The notes under the pieces are model-generated. The model saw only the letters and a list, made by a program, of their open reading frames with translations. It had not been told where the DNA came from and searched no databases. Of a stretch of DNA of 64,000 bases, positions 1-8,345 are shown in pieces. Every line of letters starts with the position of its first letter. The stretch's first letter is position 1. The position numbers and the translations under genes were made by a program. Source of the stretch: Mangrovimicrobium sp033283385 (lineage in GTDB: Bacteria > Pseudomonadota > Gammaproteobacteria > Pseudomonadales > Halieaceae); contig JAWMQQ010000001.1 of the NCBI GenBank assembly GCA_033283385.1, positions 372,001 to 436,000 on the forward strand. The letters are read 5' to 3'.

Positions 1-1182
1 GTCCAGCACCGCGAGGTCGGTGGTGCGCACGAAGGATTCGCCGTCGCCGATGTTCGGGCCGCGCATCTCCAGCAATCCCTCGCGACCCGCGGAAAGCTCC
101 GCGCCGCTGTCCGGGTCGACGATGCGGGCGGTGATGCCGCGGTTGATGCGCCCGACGCTGCCGCGCTTGGCGGCCCAATGCCGGTGGAAGTCCTCCAGCG
201 TCCAGCCGGCGGCGCCGCCGGCGAACTCCGTGGCGCCGTAGTTCTGCAGCACCGGGATGTTGTAGCGCTGGTAGAAGGCGTCGGCGAGATCCGGGTCCAG
301 CGGCGCGGTACCGGTGCGGTAGGCCAGCAGGCTGGAGAAATCCTCCGGCGGGATGTTCGCGTCCATGATCATGCGCAGGGCAGAGGGCGGCGCGCCGGCC
401 ACCTTGGGCCGGTGGCGCACCACCGCGTCGCGGAATCCTTCCACCGTGAATTTATCCAGCAGGCAGATGCGCCGGCCGGCGAGGATGTTGTTCATCACCG
501 CGGTGATCCCGGCGATATGCGCCAGCGGGGCGGAGACGATCTGCACCCCGCCGCGCAGCCGTGGCGTCTCGCCCTCGCGGCGACCCTTCTCGAAGGCCGC
601 GGCGGCGAGCAGGGCTTTTTCCAGGTTGCGGTAGGGCAGGGGGATGCGCTTGGGTGCGCCGGTGGTGCCGCTGGTCAGCATCTCGATGGCGATGCCCGGC
701 GCGCTGTTGTTGGTGCTGCCGGCGGGCTCGCCGCGCAAGTCGTCGATGCGCACGCAGGCCTGAGCCGGGTCGCCGGTGAGAACCAACGCGACGGCTCCGC
801 TGTGCGCGATGGACTCGCGCAGCCGCGGGCGTTGCAGGTCGGATTCCAGCGCGACGATGACCGGCGTTGCTACCCGCTTGATGTCCGCTGCCAGCGCCTC
901 GTCGGGGGCGTGGGCGTTCAGCGTGGCCAGGCAGCGCCCGGAGCGGAACACCGCGACCAGCAGCGGCACCAGTTCCGGGCGGTTGCGCATCAGGCTGCCG
1001 ATGCGCGCGCCCTCGCCCAGGCCGAGGGTGTCGAGGGCCGCCATGATCTGCGCGGCCGCGGCGTCGATCTCGCCCCAGCTGTGCCACCGCTGCAGGTACT
1101 CCACGGCGGGAGCCGCGGGGTCGATGGCCAGGGTGGCGCCGATCAGCCGGTCGAGTTCGCTGCCTTGTGCCGTCGCGGTCAT
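1..1182 (-). CDS. AMP-forming acyl-CoA ligase, 3' end outside window
   Basis: Adenylate-forming (class I) ligase that would activate a carboxylic acid to its CoA thioester through an acyl-adenylate. I read 394 codons from the ATG at 1180-1182; the C-terminal subdomain lies beyond the left edge. The phosphate-binding loop TSGTTGAPKR is at about residues 170-179, and the A5-type motif YGATEF at 315-320. The tail of the visible part has TTDLAVLD where many relatives have a TGD motif. It is divergently arranged with the crotonase gene at 1438, and an operator-like site lies about 25 bp upstream of its start. Substrate is unknown; three more ligases of the same fold lie within 14 kb, so each probably handles a different acid. 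Confidence 0.9.
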   Translation of the reverse strand, partial: MTATAQGSELDRLIGATLAIDPAAPAVEYLQRWHSWGEIDAAAAQIMAALDTLGLGEGARIGSLMRNRPELVPLLVAVFRSGRCLATLNAHAPDEALAADIKRVATPVIVALESDLQRPRLRESIAHSGAVALVLTGDPAQACVRIDDLRGEPAGSTNNSAPGIAIEMLTSGTTGAPKRIPLPYRNLEKALLAAAAFEKGRREGETPRLRGGVQIVSAPLAHIAGITAVMNNILAGRRICLLDKFTVEGFRDAVVRHRPKVAGAPPSALRMIMDANIPPEDFSSLLAYRTGTAPLDPDLADAFYQRYNIPVLQNYGATEFAGGAAGWTLEDFHRHWAAKRGSVGRINRGITARIVDPDSGAELSAGREGLLEMRGPNIGDGESFVRTTDLAVLD

Positions 1183-1206
1183 CGCCGGCTCCACTCGCCT
1201 GTCTTC

Positions 1207-1225
1207 AAATAGATAAACATTAATG
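1207..1225. promoter_or_regulatory. Predicted GntR operator, copy A
   Basis: The site aaatagataaacattaatg lies just upstream of the leftmost ligase gene. It matches the copy in front of the GntR gene at 16738-16756 at 18 of 19 positions. Binding by that regulator is inferred, not shown. Confidence 0.6.
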
Positions 1226-1344
1226 CGTGTGGTTGCGGGAAGCAATCGCTTTATCGTAAATGACCGGCGCTGGGCGTAGCGCGCAATGGCGCGTTTTAAA
1301 GGCATTTTATGCCAGACCTGAAATTTACCTGCCGGGGTCCCATC

Positions 1345-1357
1345 GCAATTGTATTGC
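1345..1357. repeat. Short perfect inverted repeat in divergent promoter region
   Basis: GCAAT-TGT-ATTGC, a 5-3-5 inverted repeat, directly upstream of operator copy B in the spacer between the ligase and the crotonase gene. It could be a second regulator site or chance; its function is unknown. Confidence 0.3.
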
Positions 1358-1364
1358 AACTTTT

Positions 1365-1381
1365 AAATAGATAGACAATAG
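1365..1381. promoter_or_regulatory. Predicted GntR operator, copy B
   Basis: aaatagatagacaatag lies immediately before the crotonase gene. Its reverse complement begins ctattgtctat, the same 11 bases as copy F at 5500. The reverse complement contains TTGTCTATCTA, one mismatch from the FadR-subfamily pattern TNGTNNNACNA. Confidence 0.55.
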
Positions 1382-1437
1382 AAAGCATGTTTGTCATCCT
1401 AGCGCCCATGACGACCCAGGGGAGCACAGGTCCAGGC

Positions 1438-2238
1438 ATGGGCGAAGCGAACGGCAGCGCATCGGCGGCGATGGACGGCTTCGTCCGCTACGAGCTCGTC
1501 GGCGCTGTCGCCCTGGTGACGGTGGACCGGCCCGCGCGGCGCAACGCCTGGTGCGCGGATGTCGCGCAGGCAGTGGTTGCGGCCATACAGCGCGCCAACG
1601 CCGCGGCGGAAGTGGGCGCCATCGTGCTGACGGCGACGGGCTCCAGCTACTGCGGCGGCGCCGACCTCAAGGCCGAGCCGCGCTACGACGCCGCGAGCGG
1701 GCGGCGCGTGACCCCGGCCACGTACCTGATGGGCAAGGGCGAACGCAACTGGATTTCCCTGCTGGCCGACTCCAAGCCGGTGATCATTGCGCTCAATGGT
1801 CCCGCAGTCGGCATCGGCGCCACCCACATCCTCGCCGCGGATATCCGCATCGCCGCAGAATCCGCCAGCATCGCCTTTCCCTTCCTGCGCCTGGGCGCCA
1901 TGCCCGAGTGCGGCAGCACCGCTCTGCTGCCGCGGCTGGTCGGCGCCGGGCGCGCGCTGGACCTGGTGCTGCGCAACGCGACGGTCTCAGCGGAAGAGGC
2001 GTTGCGCATCGGGCTGGTCACCGCGGTCTATCCCGACGACCGCCTGCGCGAAGAGGCCCTGGCGCTGGGCGAACAGTTGGCGCGACTGCCGCCGCTGCAG
2101 CTGCGGCTGACCCGGCGCATGTTCCGGGAAAACGCCGGTAACGTGGATGCGGACGCGGTGATGCAGGTGGAGAACCGGGCCTTTCTCGAACTGCTGAAAA
2201 CCCTGCGCCGCGACAAGCCCCTGCCGGACCGGGACTAG
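1438..2238 (+). CDS. Enoyl-CoA hydratase/isomerase (crotonase) family protein
   Basis: Crotonase-fold enzyme expected to hydrate or isomerise an unsaturated acyl-CoA. The oxyanion-hole segments are visible (CGGADLKAE and GPAVGIGATHILAADIRIA). The proximal catalytic Glu is kept in the GAMPECGST segment, but the usual GGGxE Glu is replaced (GIGAT), so the exact reaction is uncertain. The frame is open from an ATG at 1387, but that codon is only 6 bp from the operator; ATGs at 1408, 1438 and 1474 are alternatives. I chose 1438, which has AGG seven bases upstream. The gene ends 3 bp from the convergent lyase gene. 266 residues from this start, a typical family length. Confidence 0.85.
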   Translation: MGEANGSASAAMDGFVRYELVGAVALVTVDRPARRNAWCADVAQAVVAAIQRANAAAEVGAIVLTATGSSYCGGADLKAEPRYDAASGRRVTPATYLMGKGERNWISLLADSKPVIIALNGPAVGIGATHILAADIRIAAESASIAFPFLRLGAMPECGSTALLPRLVGAGRALDLVLRNATVSAEEALRIGLVTAVYPDDRLREEALALGEQLARLPPLQLRLTRRMFRENAGNVDADAVMQVENRAFLELLKTLRRDKPLPDRD

Positions 2239-2241
2239 CGC

Positions 2242-3033
2242 TTATTCGCCGGCGTCGCGGAGGATCGCCTGCGCGCTGAGGATGACCGGCCGATCCACCA
2301 TCTTCCCGTCCACGCTGGTAATCGCCGAATCCTGTGCAGCGGCGATGACCCGCCGCGCCCAGGCGACGGCCTCCGCGTCCGGTGTGAATCCCGCGTTGAC
2401 CGTTTCGACCTGCTTCGGGTGGATGCAGAGCTTGCCGCCGAAGCCCAGCCGCTTCACCCGCGCGACATCCATCTGCAGGCGCGGGGCGTCGTCGATGGCG
2501 GTAGTGACGCCGTCGATGGGCGCGGCGATGCCGGCGAGCCGGGATGCGAATACCAGCTGGCAGCGGTAGTAGTGCAGGTCGTCCTCGGTGGCCTCGCGCA
2601 TGCCCAGGTCCAGCTGGAAGTCGAGGCTGCCGAAGGCCAGGCGGAACGCGCCCGGGGCGCTGGCCAGCTGTTGCGCGGCGGCGAGGCCGGCGGCGGTTTC
2701 CACCAGCGGTATCACCGCAGCGGCGCCGGCGCCCACCAGGGTGGCGATATCCTCGGGTCGCTCCGCCTTGGGCAGCATGACCGCGGTTAGCCCGGCGATA
2801 CCCGCAAGCGCGCAGTCCGCCGCATGCCAGGGCGAATCCGGAGCGTTGATACGCACGATGGCGGGATGTTCCGGGCAGACCCAGCGGCGCACGGCTTCGC
2901 GGGCGCTGTCCTTGTCGGCGGGTGCGACCGCGTCCTCCAGGTCCAGCACCACGGCGTCCGCGCCCGCTGCCGCGGCTTTGTCGAAGCGGTCCGGCCGCGA
3001 GGCGGGCACGAACAGCAGTGATCGCATGCGCAT
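2242..3033 (-). CDS. CitE-type (citramalyl/malyl-CoA) lyase
   Basis: HpcH/HpaI aldolase family, CitE branch: Mg-dependent aldol cleavage of a 3-hydroxyacyl-CoA such as citramalyl-CoA or beta-methylmalyl-CoA. It has 263 residues. The start is the ATG at 3033, with GGGGAG upstream. Motifs in order: LFVPASRPDRF (7-17), DLEDAV (31-36), RIN (61-63), LPKA (87-90), VETA (111-114) and GSLDF (135-139) with the expected metal-binding Glu and Asp. It starts 5 bp after the stop of the mesaconyl-CoA-type CoA-transferase gene, so the two are almost certainly cotranscribed. Itaconate degradation and the 3-hydroxypropionate bicycle use the same combination; from that I infer (S)-citramalyl-CoA as the most likely substrate. 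Confidence 0.85.
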   Translation of the reverse strand: MRMRSLLFVPASRPDRFDKAAAAGADAVVLDLEDAVAPADKDSAREAVRRWVCPEHPAIVRINAPDSPWHAADCALAGIAGLTAVMLPKAERPEDIATLVGAGAAAVIPLVETAAGLAAAQQLASAPGAFRLAFGSLDFQLDLGMREATEDDLHYYRCQLVFASRLAGIAAPIDGVTTAIDDAPRLQMDVARVKRLGFGGKLCIHPKQVETVNAGFTPDAEAVAWARRVIAAAQDSAITSVDGKMVDRPVILSAQAILRDAGE

Positions 3034-3038
3034 GTCGG

Positions 3039-4268
3039 TTACTCCCCTGTTGCGGTGGCGCCCGCCACGATGCCCGCGTCGTGCAGGCGGCCGATCTCGC
3101 CGCTGGCCATGCCCAGCACCGTGGCGAGGACCTCGTCGGTGTGCTCGCCCAGTTGCGGCGCGGCCTGCGCCTGCAAATGCGGCGCGGCGGAAAAGTACAG
3201 CGGCGAGCCCGGCATGCGGTAGCGGCCGATGCCCGCCTGCCTGCGCTCGCTGAACAGCGGGTTCTGCAGCGAGGCCTCCGGGTCGGTCTCCAGCAGTTCG
3301 CGCACGCTCTGGTAGGGGCCGAAGCAGACATCGTGCTGGCGGAACAGGGCCTCGATCTCGCGGTAGTCGCGGCAGGCGAGCCACTCTTCCAGTACATCCG
3401 CGATGGCGTCGCGTGCGGCGAAGCGGCCGCCCTCGCTGTCGAGGTCGACGCCGAGCCGCTCACCCAGTTTGTCGAACCGCCGCTCCAGCCCGGTGGCCCG
3501 GCGCAGGTTCTGCCACTGGCGCTGGCTGAGGGCGATCACGATCACCCGCCGCCCGTCGCGGGTCGGCAGGTCGCGGCCGAAGGCGCCGAACAGGTCGTTG
3601 CCGTAGCGCGGCCGGTCGCGGTCGCAGGCTTCCACCTCGCCGATGAAACCCAGGTGGCCGAGGGTGGCCAGGGCGACGTCCAGCAGGGCGATGCGGACCT
3701 GCTGCCCCTCGCCGGTCCTGCGCCGGTGCCGCTCCGCCGCGAGCAGGCCCACCGCCGCCATCTGCCCGGTGATGTTGTCCCAGGCGGGCAGCACGTGGTT
3801 GACCGGCCGCGGGTCGTCCGCCGGACCGGTGAGCACGGGGAAGCCCACCCGCGGATTGACCGTGTAGTCGACCTCGGACCCGCCGTGCCGGTCGCCGGTG
3901 ATGTTCACGTACACCAGGTCCTCGCGGCCGCGTTTCAGGGTGGCGTAGTCCAGCCAGCCGCGGGCGGGGAAGTTGGTGAGGAACAGGCCGGCGTCGTTGC
4001 CCGGGGCGCAGATCAACTGGCTGACCAGTTCGCGCCCGGCGGGACTGGCGATGTCGACGGCGATGGATTTCTTGCCCTTGTTCATGCCGGCCCAGAACAG
4101 GCTGGCGCCGCTGTCGGCCAGCGGCCAGCGGCCGTAATCCAGGCCGCCGCCGATAGGGTCGAAGCGAATGACCTCGGCGCCCAGTTGCGCAAGCGTCATG
4201 CCCCCGAGTGGGGCGGCGACGAAGGCCGAACCCTCGACCACGCGCATGCCGGACAGGATTCCCTGCAT
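3039..4268 (-). CDS. mct: Class III CoA-transferase, mesaconyl-CoA C1-C4 transferase-like
   Basis: CaiB/BaiF family III CoA-transferase, 409 residues. The opening (GILSGMRVVEGSAFVAAP, then IRFDPIGGGLDY at about 35-45) and NVNHVLPAWD-type active-site segment closely resemble what I recall of the intramolecular mesaconyl-C1-CoA:mesaconyl-C4-CoA transferase of Chloroflexus. That enzyme moves CoA between the two carboxylates of mesaconate. The expected nucleophile is Asp164. The start at 4268 has GAGGAA six bases upstream; an upstream ATG at 4295 lacks this. It lies 73 bp downstream of the epoxide hydrolase gene and is followed by the CitE-type lyase gene. An itaconate or other dicarboxylate CoA-transferase is the alternative. 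Confidence 0.85.
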   Translation of the reverse strand: MQGILSGMRVVEGSAFVAAPLGGMTLAQLGAEVIRFDPIGGGLDYGRWPLADSGASLFWAGMNKGKKSIAVDIASPAGRELVSQLICAPGNDAGLFLTNFPARGWLDYATLKRGREDLVYVNITGDRHGGSEVDYTVNPRVGFPVLTGPADDPRPVNHVLPAWDNITGQMAAVGLLAAERHRRRTGEGQQVRIALLDVALATLGHLGFIGEVEACDRDRPRYGNDLFGAFGRDLPTRDGRRVIVIALSQRQWQNLRRATGLERRFDKLGERLGVDLDSEGGRFAARDAIADVLEEWLACRDYREIEALFRQHDVCFGPYQSVRELLETDPEASLQNPLFSERRQAGIGRYRMPGSPLYFSAAPHLQAQAAPQLGEHTDEVLATVLGMASGEIGRLHDAGIVAGATATGE

Positions 4269-4341
4269 TGCCGGTTCCTCTGTAGCTTCCTGCATTCGAT
4301 GTCAGCAATCCGTCCCGCGGGCCTGGATCGCGCTTGTGGGA

Positions 4342-5484
4342 CTAGCGGTAATCCGCGAAAAAAGCCCCGACTTCGCCGGCGAACAGCTCCGGCTGCTCCC
4401 AGGCGGCGAAGTGCCCGCCGCGTTCCATCTTCGTCCAGCGCGCGATGTTGACGCTTTTTTCCACCGCGGCGCGCGGCGCCGGCGGGATGAATTCCGCGGG
4501 AAACTCAGCAAACCCGGTGGGAACGGTGATCGGCCCCGGCGAGAAACTGCCGCCGCTCATCAGGCTGTGGTACAGCCAGATGCCGGACTGCACGTTGTCG
4601 GTGACGAGGTAGGTCATCAGGTTGGTGAGCAGATCGTCCTTTGAAAACACGCTCTCCACGTCGCCGCCGCAGTCCGACCAGGCGCGGCATTTCTCGATCA
4701 CCCAGCCGGCGAAGCCGACGGGGCTGTCCGCCAGCGCCAGGCCGATGGTCTGCGGGCGGGTGGAGTGGATCAGCGCGTAGGCGCTGTCCATCATGGTCAG
4801 CAGCATCATGCGGTTGGACCACTCGGTTTCCTCCGGCGTGGGTTCCGGTCCGGGGGTGTGGTGCAGCATGTTGAGGTGGATGGCGCTGACCACATCGGCG
4901 TGGTTGATGCCCAGGTAGCGGGTGACCACGGAGCCCCAGTCGCCGCCCTGGGCGCCGAAGCGGGCGTAGCCCAGGCCGTCCACCATCAGCCGGCGCCAGG
5001 TATCGGCGATACGCTCCAGCCCGATCGGCGCGGGCGGGCGGCCGGAGAAGCCGTAACCCGGCAGGGAGGGTACGACCACGTCGAAGCCCTGTTCCGCCAG
5101 CAGCGGGCCGGCGCGCATGAACTCCAGCGGCGAGCCGGGCCAGCCGTGGGTGAGCAACAGCGGGAAGCCGTCGCCGCCGGGGGCCCTGAAGACAAAACAG
5201 TGGATATCCAGTCCGTCGATCTCGCCGCGATACTGGGGCACCTGGTTGAACGCCGCTTCCGCGGCGCGCCAGTCGTAGTGGTCGCGCCAGTAGTCGCGCA
5301 GGCCGGACAGCCAGCGCGCGTCCACGCCGTAGCGCCAGTCGCCGTCGCCCTCCGGCGCATAGCCGATCACGGCATCCGCCACGCGGCGCTGGATGCGGTC
5401 GAGCACGGCCTGGTCGACGTCGATGCGGGTTTCCTGCAGCAGCGGCACTGGCGAATTCCCCCTGGATGATGAAGTGAAGAGCAT
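4342..5484 (-). CDS. Epoxide hydrolase (alpha/beta hydrolase with EHN domain)
   Basis: Soluble epoxide hydrolase family enzyme of 380 residues that opens an epoxide to a vicinal diol through an ester intermediate. Visible: the N-terminal EHN-like region (about 20-100), the oxyanion loop HGWPGS (113-118), the nucleophile elbow GGDWGS with Asp182, and a C-terminal GGHFAAWEQPE carrying the catalytic His. Two family tyrosines presumably lie in the cap but I did not assign them. The start at 5484 has AGGGAG upstream. Operator copy F is directly upstream and shared with the divergent CruF-like gene. It heads the operon with the CoA-transferase and lyase genes, which suggests that an epoxidised intermediate enters the pathway. 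Confidence 0.88.
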   Translation of the reverse strand: MLFTSSSRGNSPVPLLQETRIDVDQAVLDRIQRRVADAVIGYAPEGDGDWRYGVDARWLSGLRDYWRDHYDWRAAEAAFNQVPQYRGEIDGLDIHCFVFRAPGGDGFPLLLTHGWPGSPLEFMRAGPLLAEQGFDVVVPSLPGYGFSGRPPAPIGLERIADTWRRLMVDGLGYARFGAQGGDWGSVVTRYLGINHADVVSAIHLNMLHHTPGPEPTPEETEWSNRMMLLTMMDSAYALIHSTRPQTIGLALADSPVGFAGWVIEKCRAWSDCGGDVESVFSKDDLLTNLMTYLVTDNVQSGIWLYHSLMSGGSFSPGPITVPTGFAEFPAEFIPPAPRAAVEKSVNIARWTKMERGGHFAAWEQPELFAGEVGAFFADYR

Positions 5485-5499
5485 AAGTTCTCCCTTGCC

Positions 5500-5516
5500 C
5501 TATTGTCTATACTTAT
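5500..5516. promoter_or_regulatory. Predicted GntR operator, copy F
   Basis: ctattgtctatacttat lies between the divergent epoxide hydrolase and CruF-like genes. Its first 11 bases are identical to the reverse complement of copy B. Placed to control both directions. Confidence 0.5.
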
Positions 5517-5600
5517 GGCTTGGGGTATTGTCGCGACACCGCCTGGAAGCAGGTGTCCAGGCAGCCCGAGAAACCAGTCCGCGAAGGAGGTTGGGTCGGC

Positions 5601-6527
5601 GTGAAACAGACCGTTGCACGCACCGCCGGCAGCGTCAGGTTGCAGCTGTGCTGGGCCGCCGTATTCTTGTGGCTGCCCGTGTTCTGGGTGTCGGTCGCGG
5701 CGCCCTTCGGTTCCACCGTCGCGGCGGTCGCCGGCGCGGGGCAGGGCCTGCTGCTGGTGGCCATCTTCGTGCTGCACGCCACCCTCTGCCACAGCTGGCG
5801 GGCGTTTTTCGCCTACCTGCTGGTCGCCACGGTGGTGACCTTCCTGTTGGAGGCCTGCAGCATCGCCTACGGCTTTCCCTTCGGCTACTACGTGCACCAC
5901 GGCGCGCCCGGCCCGGCGCCCCTGGGGGTGCCGATCTCGGTGATGGCGGGCTATGTGGTACTGGGCTGGTTCGCCTGGACGCTGGCCAGGCTGCTGGTCT
6001 GCGGCGGCAGGTCCGCCGCGGGCCCCGGCCGCTTTCTCGTGCCGGTGGTGGGCGCCTTCATCCTCGCCGGGTTCGACTACCCCTACGACCCCATCGGGTC
6101 CACCGTTCGCGGCATGTGGAGCTTCCGCGAACCCGGTGGCCAGTACGGCGTGCCGCTGAGCAACTACCTCGGCTGGATCTTTACCGGCTGGGCGGTGTTC
6201 CAGCTGTTCAGCATGGTCGAGAACCGCCTTGGCGATACCGCTAAAGGCGGCGCCTCCGTGCAACTCGCGACCACGCGCTTCTGGGCGATACCGGTGATCG
6301 TGTGGGTGGGCCTGGCTACCCAGTACCCGGTGTTCTACGCCCTCGCCGTGGATCGCAGCGTCGAACTGGCGGGCAGCCGCTACTCGGTGGCGGACATTTT
6401 CGAGGCCTCGGTGGCGGCCAGCCTGTTCACCCAGGTGTTCGTGGCCCTGCTCGGCCTGGCGGCCCTGTTTTCGCTGCGCGAGCGCCAGGCTGGCGGGGCA
6501 GCGGTCGCTGCCGAAAGCGGCTTGTAA
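5601..6527 (+). CDS. CruF-like carotenoid hydratase family membrane protein (DUF422)
   Basis: Integral membrane protein of about 308 residues with several hydrophobic helices from residue 15 on. The segment GFPFGYYVHHGAPGPAPLG, together with GFDYPYDPIGS and a SNYLGWIFTGW-like segment, fits the DUF422/CruF family. Characterised members hydrate the terminal double bond of acyclic carotenoids. The start is a GTG at 5601 with AAGGAGG ten bases upstream; an earlier in-frame ATG at 5520 has no such site. No other carotenoid biosynthesis gene is nearby. Together with the ligases and the epoxide hydrolase this hints at hydration of an isoprenoid substrate, which is inference. It precedes the PF10118 gene by 51 bp. 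Confidence 0.75.
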   Translation: MKQTVARTAGSVRLQLCWAAVFLWLPVFWVSVAAPFGSTVAAVAGAGQGLLLVAIFVLHATLCHSWRAFFAYLLVATVVTFLLEACSIAYGFPFGYYVHHGAPGPAPLGVPISVMAGYVVLGWFAWTLARLLVCGGRSAAGPGRFLVPVVGAFILAGFDYPYDPIGSTVRGMWSFREPGGQYGVPLSNYLGWIFTGWAVFQLFSMVENRLGDTAKGGASVQLATTRFWAIPVIVWVGLATQYPVFYALAVDRSVELAGSRYSVADIFEASVAASLFTQVFVALLGLAALFSLRERQAGGAAVAAESGL

Positions 6528-6541
6528 TTGTATAACTAATA
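6526..6541. promoter_or_regulatory. Predicted GntR operator, copy G
   Basis: aattgtataactaata overlaps the stop of the CruF-like gene and precedes the next gene. It contains TTGTATAACTA, an exact match to the FadR-subfamily GntR pattern TNGTNNNACNA. An internal promoter may therefore exist here. Confidence 0.55.
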
Positions 6542-6578
6542 GGGATATTCTGCGGGGCAACAGGAGAAGGAGATTCAA

Positions 6579-7463
6579 GTGACGAGCCTGAAGGTGCGAC
6601 AACCCGCGATCGATTTCGAGGACTGCTTTCCCAGGTGGGCGCCGCACCTCGAGTTCGCCATGTTCATGAATGCCTTCTCGATCATCCCGGTGCACCTGGA
6701 GCCCTATATCGCCAAGGTCTACGCCGAGGCGAAGAAGCACCTGGACCCGGTGAAGGATGCGGAACTGATCGCCGAGGTGGACTGGTTCGTGGCGCAGGAA
6801 ATCCAGCACTACCGCCAGCACCTGCGTTTCAATCAGGTGTTCGAGACCCCGCGCTACCCGGAGGTCACCCACATCAGCGAGCGCTACAGGGCGGACGTCG
6901 AGGAGTTCCGCACGCAGCGTTCCCTCATTTTCAACCTCGCCTATATCGAGGGCTTCGAGTCCGCGGGCGGGGTGTTCTACCGCATCTGGTTTGAAAAACT
7001 GCGCGATTACCGCGTCGGCGCGCGCCCGGAGGCGCTGCTGCTCTACGACTGGCACTTCGCCGAGGAATTCGAGCACCGCGAGGTCGCCTACAAGCTGTAC
7101 ATGGCAATCGCCGCGCGGGGCAACCTGCTGCGGCGCATCTGGTACGGCTATATCTATCGCATCTACGGCGTGTTCAAGATGCTGGGGCACGCCGGCAAGT
7201 GCATCGAGGACACCCGCGCGCACCTGCTCGGCGTCGAGCGCGAGGAGATGTCGCCCGAGGAGGTGAAGGCCTCGGAGCGCCGGCAGACCAGCCTGGGCAA
7301 ATCCTTCTTCTGGCTGACCATGAAGGACCTGGCCGCCGTGTTATCGCCGTTTTACAACCCGGCGAAAAAGCCGCCGCCGGCGGACGTGGAGGCCATCCTC
7401 GCCCAGTTCGACAGCGGCGGCATCCACGGCAAGTCGGTGGACCGGGCCTCGCCGGCCACCTGA
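6579..7463 (+). CDS. Predicted metal-dependent hydrolase, PF10118 family
   Basis: 294-residue cytoplasmic protein of the PF10118 'predicted metal-dependent hydrolase' family, whose activity is not established. It has ferritin-like helical His/Glu motifs: WFVAQEIQHYRQH (about 66-78) and WHFAEEFEHREVAYKLY (about 158-174). These could bind a di-metal centre. The start is a GTG at 6579 with AAGGAG six bases upstream. Downstream of operator copy G and followed 56 bp later by the CmcJ-like gene on the same strand. I infer an oxidative or hydrolytic role on the same substrate, but nothing in the sequence fixes it. Confidence 0.8.
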   Translation: MTSLKVRQPAIDFEDCFPRWAPHLEFAMFMNAFSIIPVHLEPYIAKVYAEAKKHLDPVKDAELIAEVDWFVAQEIQHYRQHLRFNQVFETPRYPEVTHISERYRADVEEFRTQRSLIFNLAYIEGFESAGGVFYRIWFEKLRDYRVGARPEALLLYDWHFAEEFEHREVAYKLYMAIAARGNLLRRIWYGYIYRIYGVFKMLGHAGKCIEDTRAHLLGVEREEMSPEEVKASERRQTSLGKSFFWLTMKDLAAVLSPFYNPAKKPPPADVEAILAQFDSGGIHGKSVDRASPAT

Positions 7464-7519
7464 GCGCGGCGGCCGCCAAACAATAACAGTTGGTCCCGCG
7501 ACGGACCTGGAGCACGACG

Positions 7520-8341
7520 ATGTATGCAAACTACGCACCGACCGTAACCGGCGCCTTCAATTTCGCACGGGACAAGAACGGCGGCGGGCAGTTCTCCAAC
7601 ACCCGGCCCGAACTCTCGAAGCAGGACATGCGCCAGGTGGAGGTCGAAATCCGCAACGCCCGCGCCTGGCCGGAAGCGCCCAGCCTGCAGCGGGAGGGCC
7701 TGATGATCACCGCGCATGAGGTGCCGGAACCGGACTGGGACGACAGGAAATGGCTGGAATCCGTCTATGTGCCCTCCTGTATCGAACTGGTCAAGCGCGA
7801 GACCGGCGCCACCCGCGCTGTGTCGCTGTACCCCGCGCTGGTGCGGCGGGTCGATTACCAGGCGCACAAGTTCTCCGCGCCCACCGCGGGCTTCCTGCAC
7901 CTGGACCAGCCGCGCGACACCGCCATAGAACTCGGCCAGCAGCGCTCCTCCGCGGCGGGACTGAGCTTCGACGGCGGGATCATCTACAACATCTGGAAGT
8001 GCCTGACGCCGCCGCCGCAGGACTATCCGCTGGCGGTCGCGGACCGGCGTTCCATCCTCGAGGAAGACATGGTGTACGGCGAGACCGTGGAATACATCGG
8101 CCAGGGCGCCGAGGAGTTCAAGTACGTCAGCCCCTACTACGCCATGCTGCCCTCCGAGCGGCAGGTCTTCTACTACTACCCGGACATGGTGCCCGAGGAA
8201 TCCCTGCTGTTCATCGGCGCGGACCTCGACGAATCCCAACCGCTGGGCTGCGCCCACGCGGCCTTCCGCCACCCGGCGCCGGACGGCGACTGCGTGCCTC
8301 GCGCCAGCGTCGAGGTGCGGGTGTTCGCGCTGTTCGACTGA
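7520..8341 (+). CDS. CmcJ/NvfI-like oxidoreductase family protein
   Basis: 273 residues resembling the CmcJ/NvfI family, named after a cephamycin 7-methoxylation partner and a fungal Fe(II)/2-oxoglutarate enzyme. Visible family features are NIWK followed by PLAVADRRSI, then the FYYYPDMVPEESLLF segment and the C-terminal HAAFRHP with a final RASVEVRVFALF. The start is the ATG at 7520 with GGAG upstream; the frame is open further upstream but lacks family similarity. It probably acts as a hydroxylase or related oxygenase, but that is inference. Its stop is 4 bp from the convergent SDR gene. Confidence 0.75.
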   Translation: MYANYAPTVTGAFNFARDKNGGGQFSNTRPELSKQDMRQVEVEIRNARAWPEAPSLQREGLMITAHEVPEPDWDDRKWLESVYVPSCIELVKRETGATRAVSLYPALVRRVDYQAHKFSAPTAGFLHLDQPRDTAIELGQQRSSAAGLSFDGGIIYNIWKCLTPPPQDYPLAVADRRSILEEDMVYGETVEYIGQGAEEFKYVSPYYAMLPSERQVFYYYPDMVPEESLLFIGADLDESQPLGCAHAAFRHPAPDGDCVPRASVEVRVFALFD

Positions 8342-8345
8342 GCGG

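Noticed and set aside
178..1212. Long plus-strand open frame
   Set aside because: Its translation is an Arg/Gly/Ala-rich shadow of the minus-strand acyl-CoA ligase, whose adenylation motifs are clear in the other frame.
5367..7223. 618-codon minus-strand open frame
   Set aside because: It lies opposite the CruF-like and PF10118 genes, has no recognised domain and is a shadow caused by high GC content.
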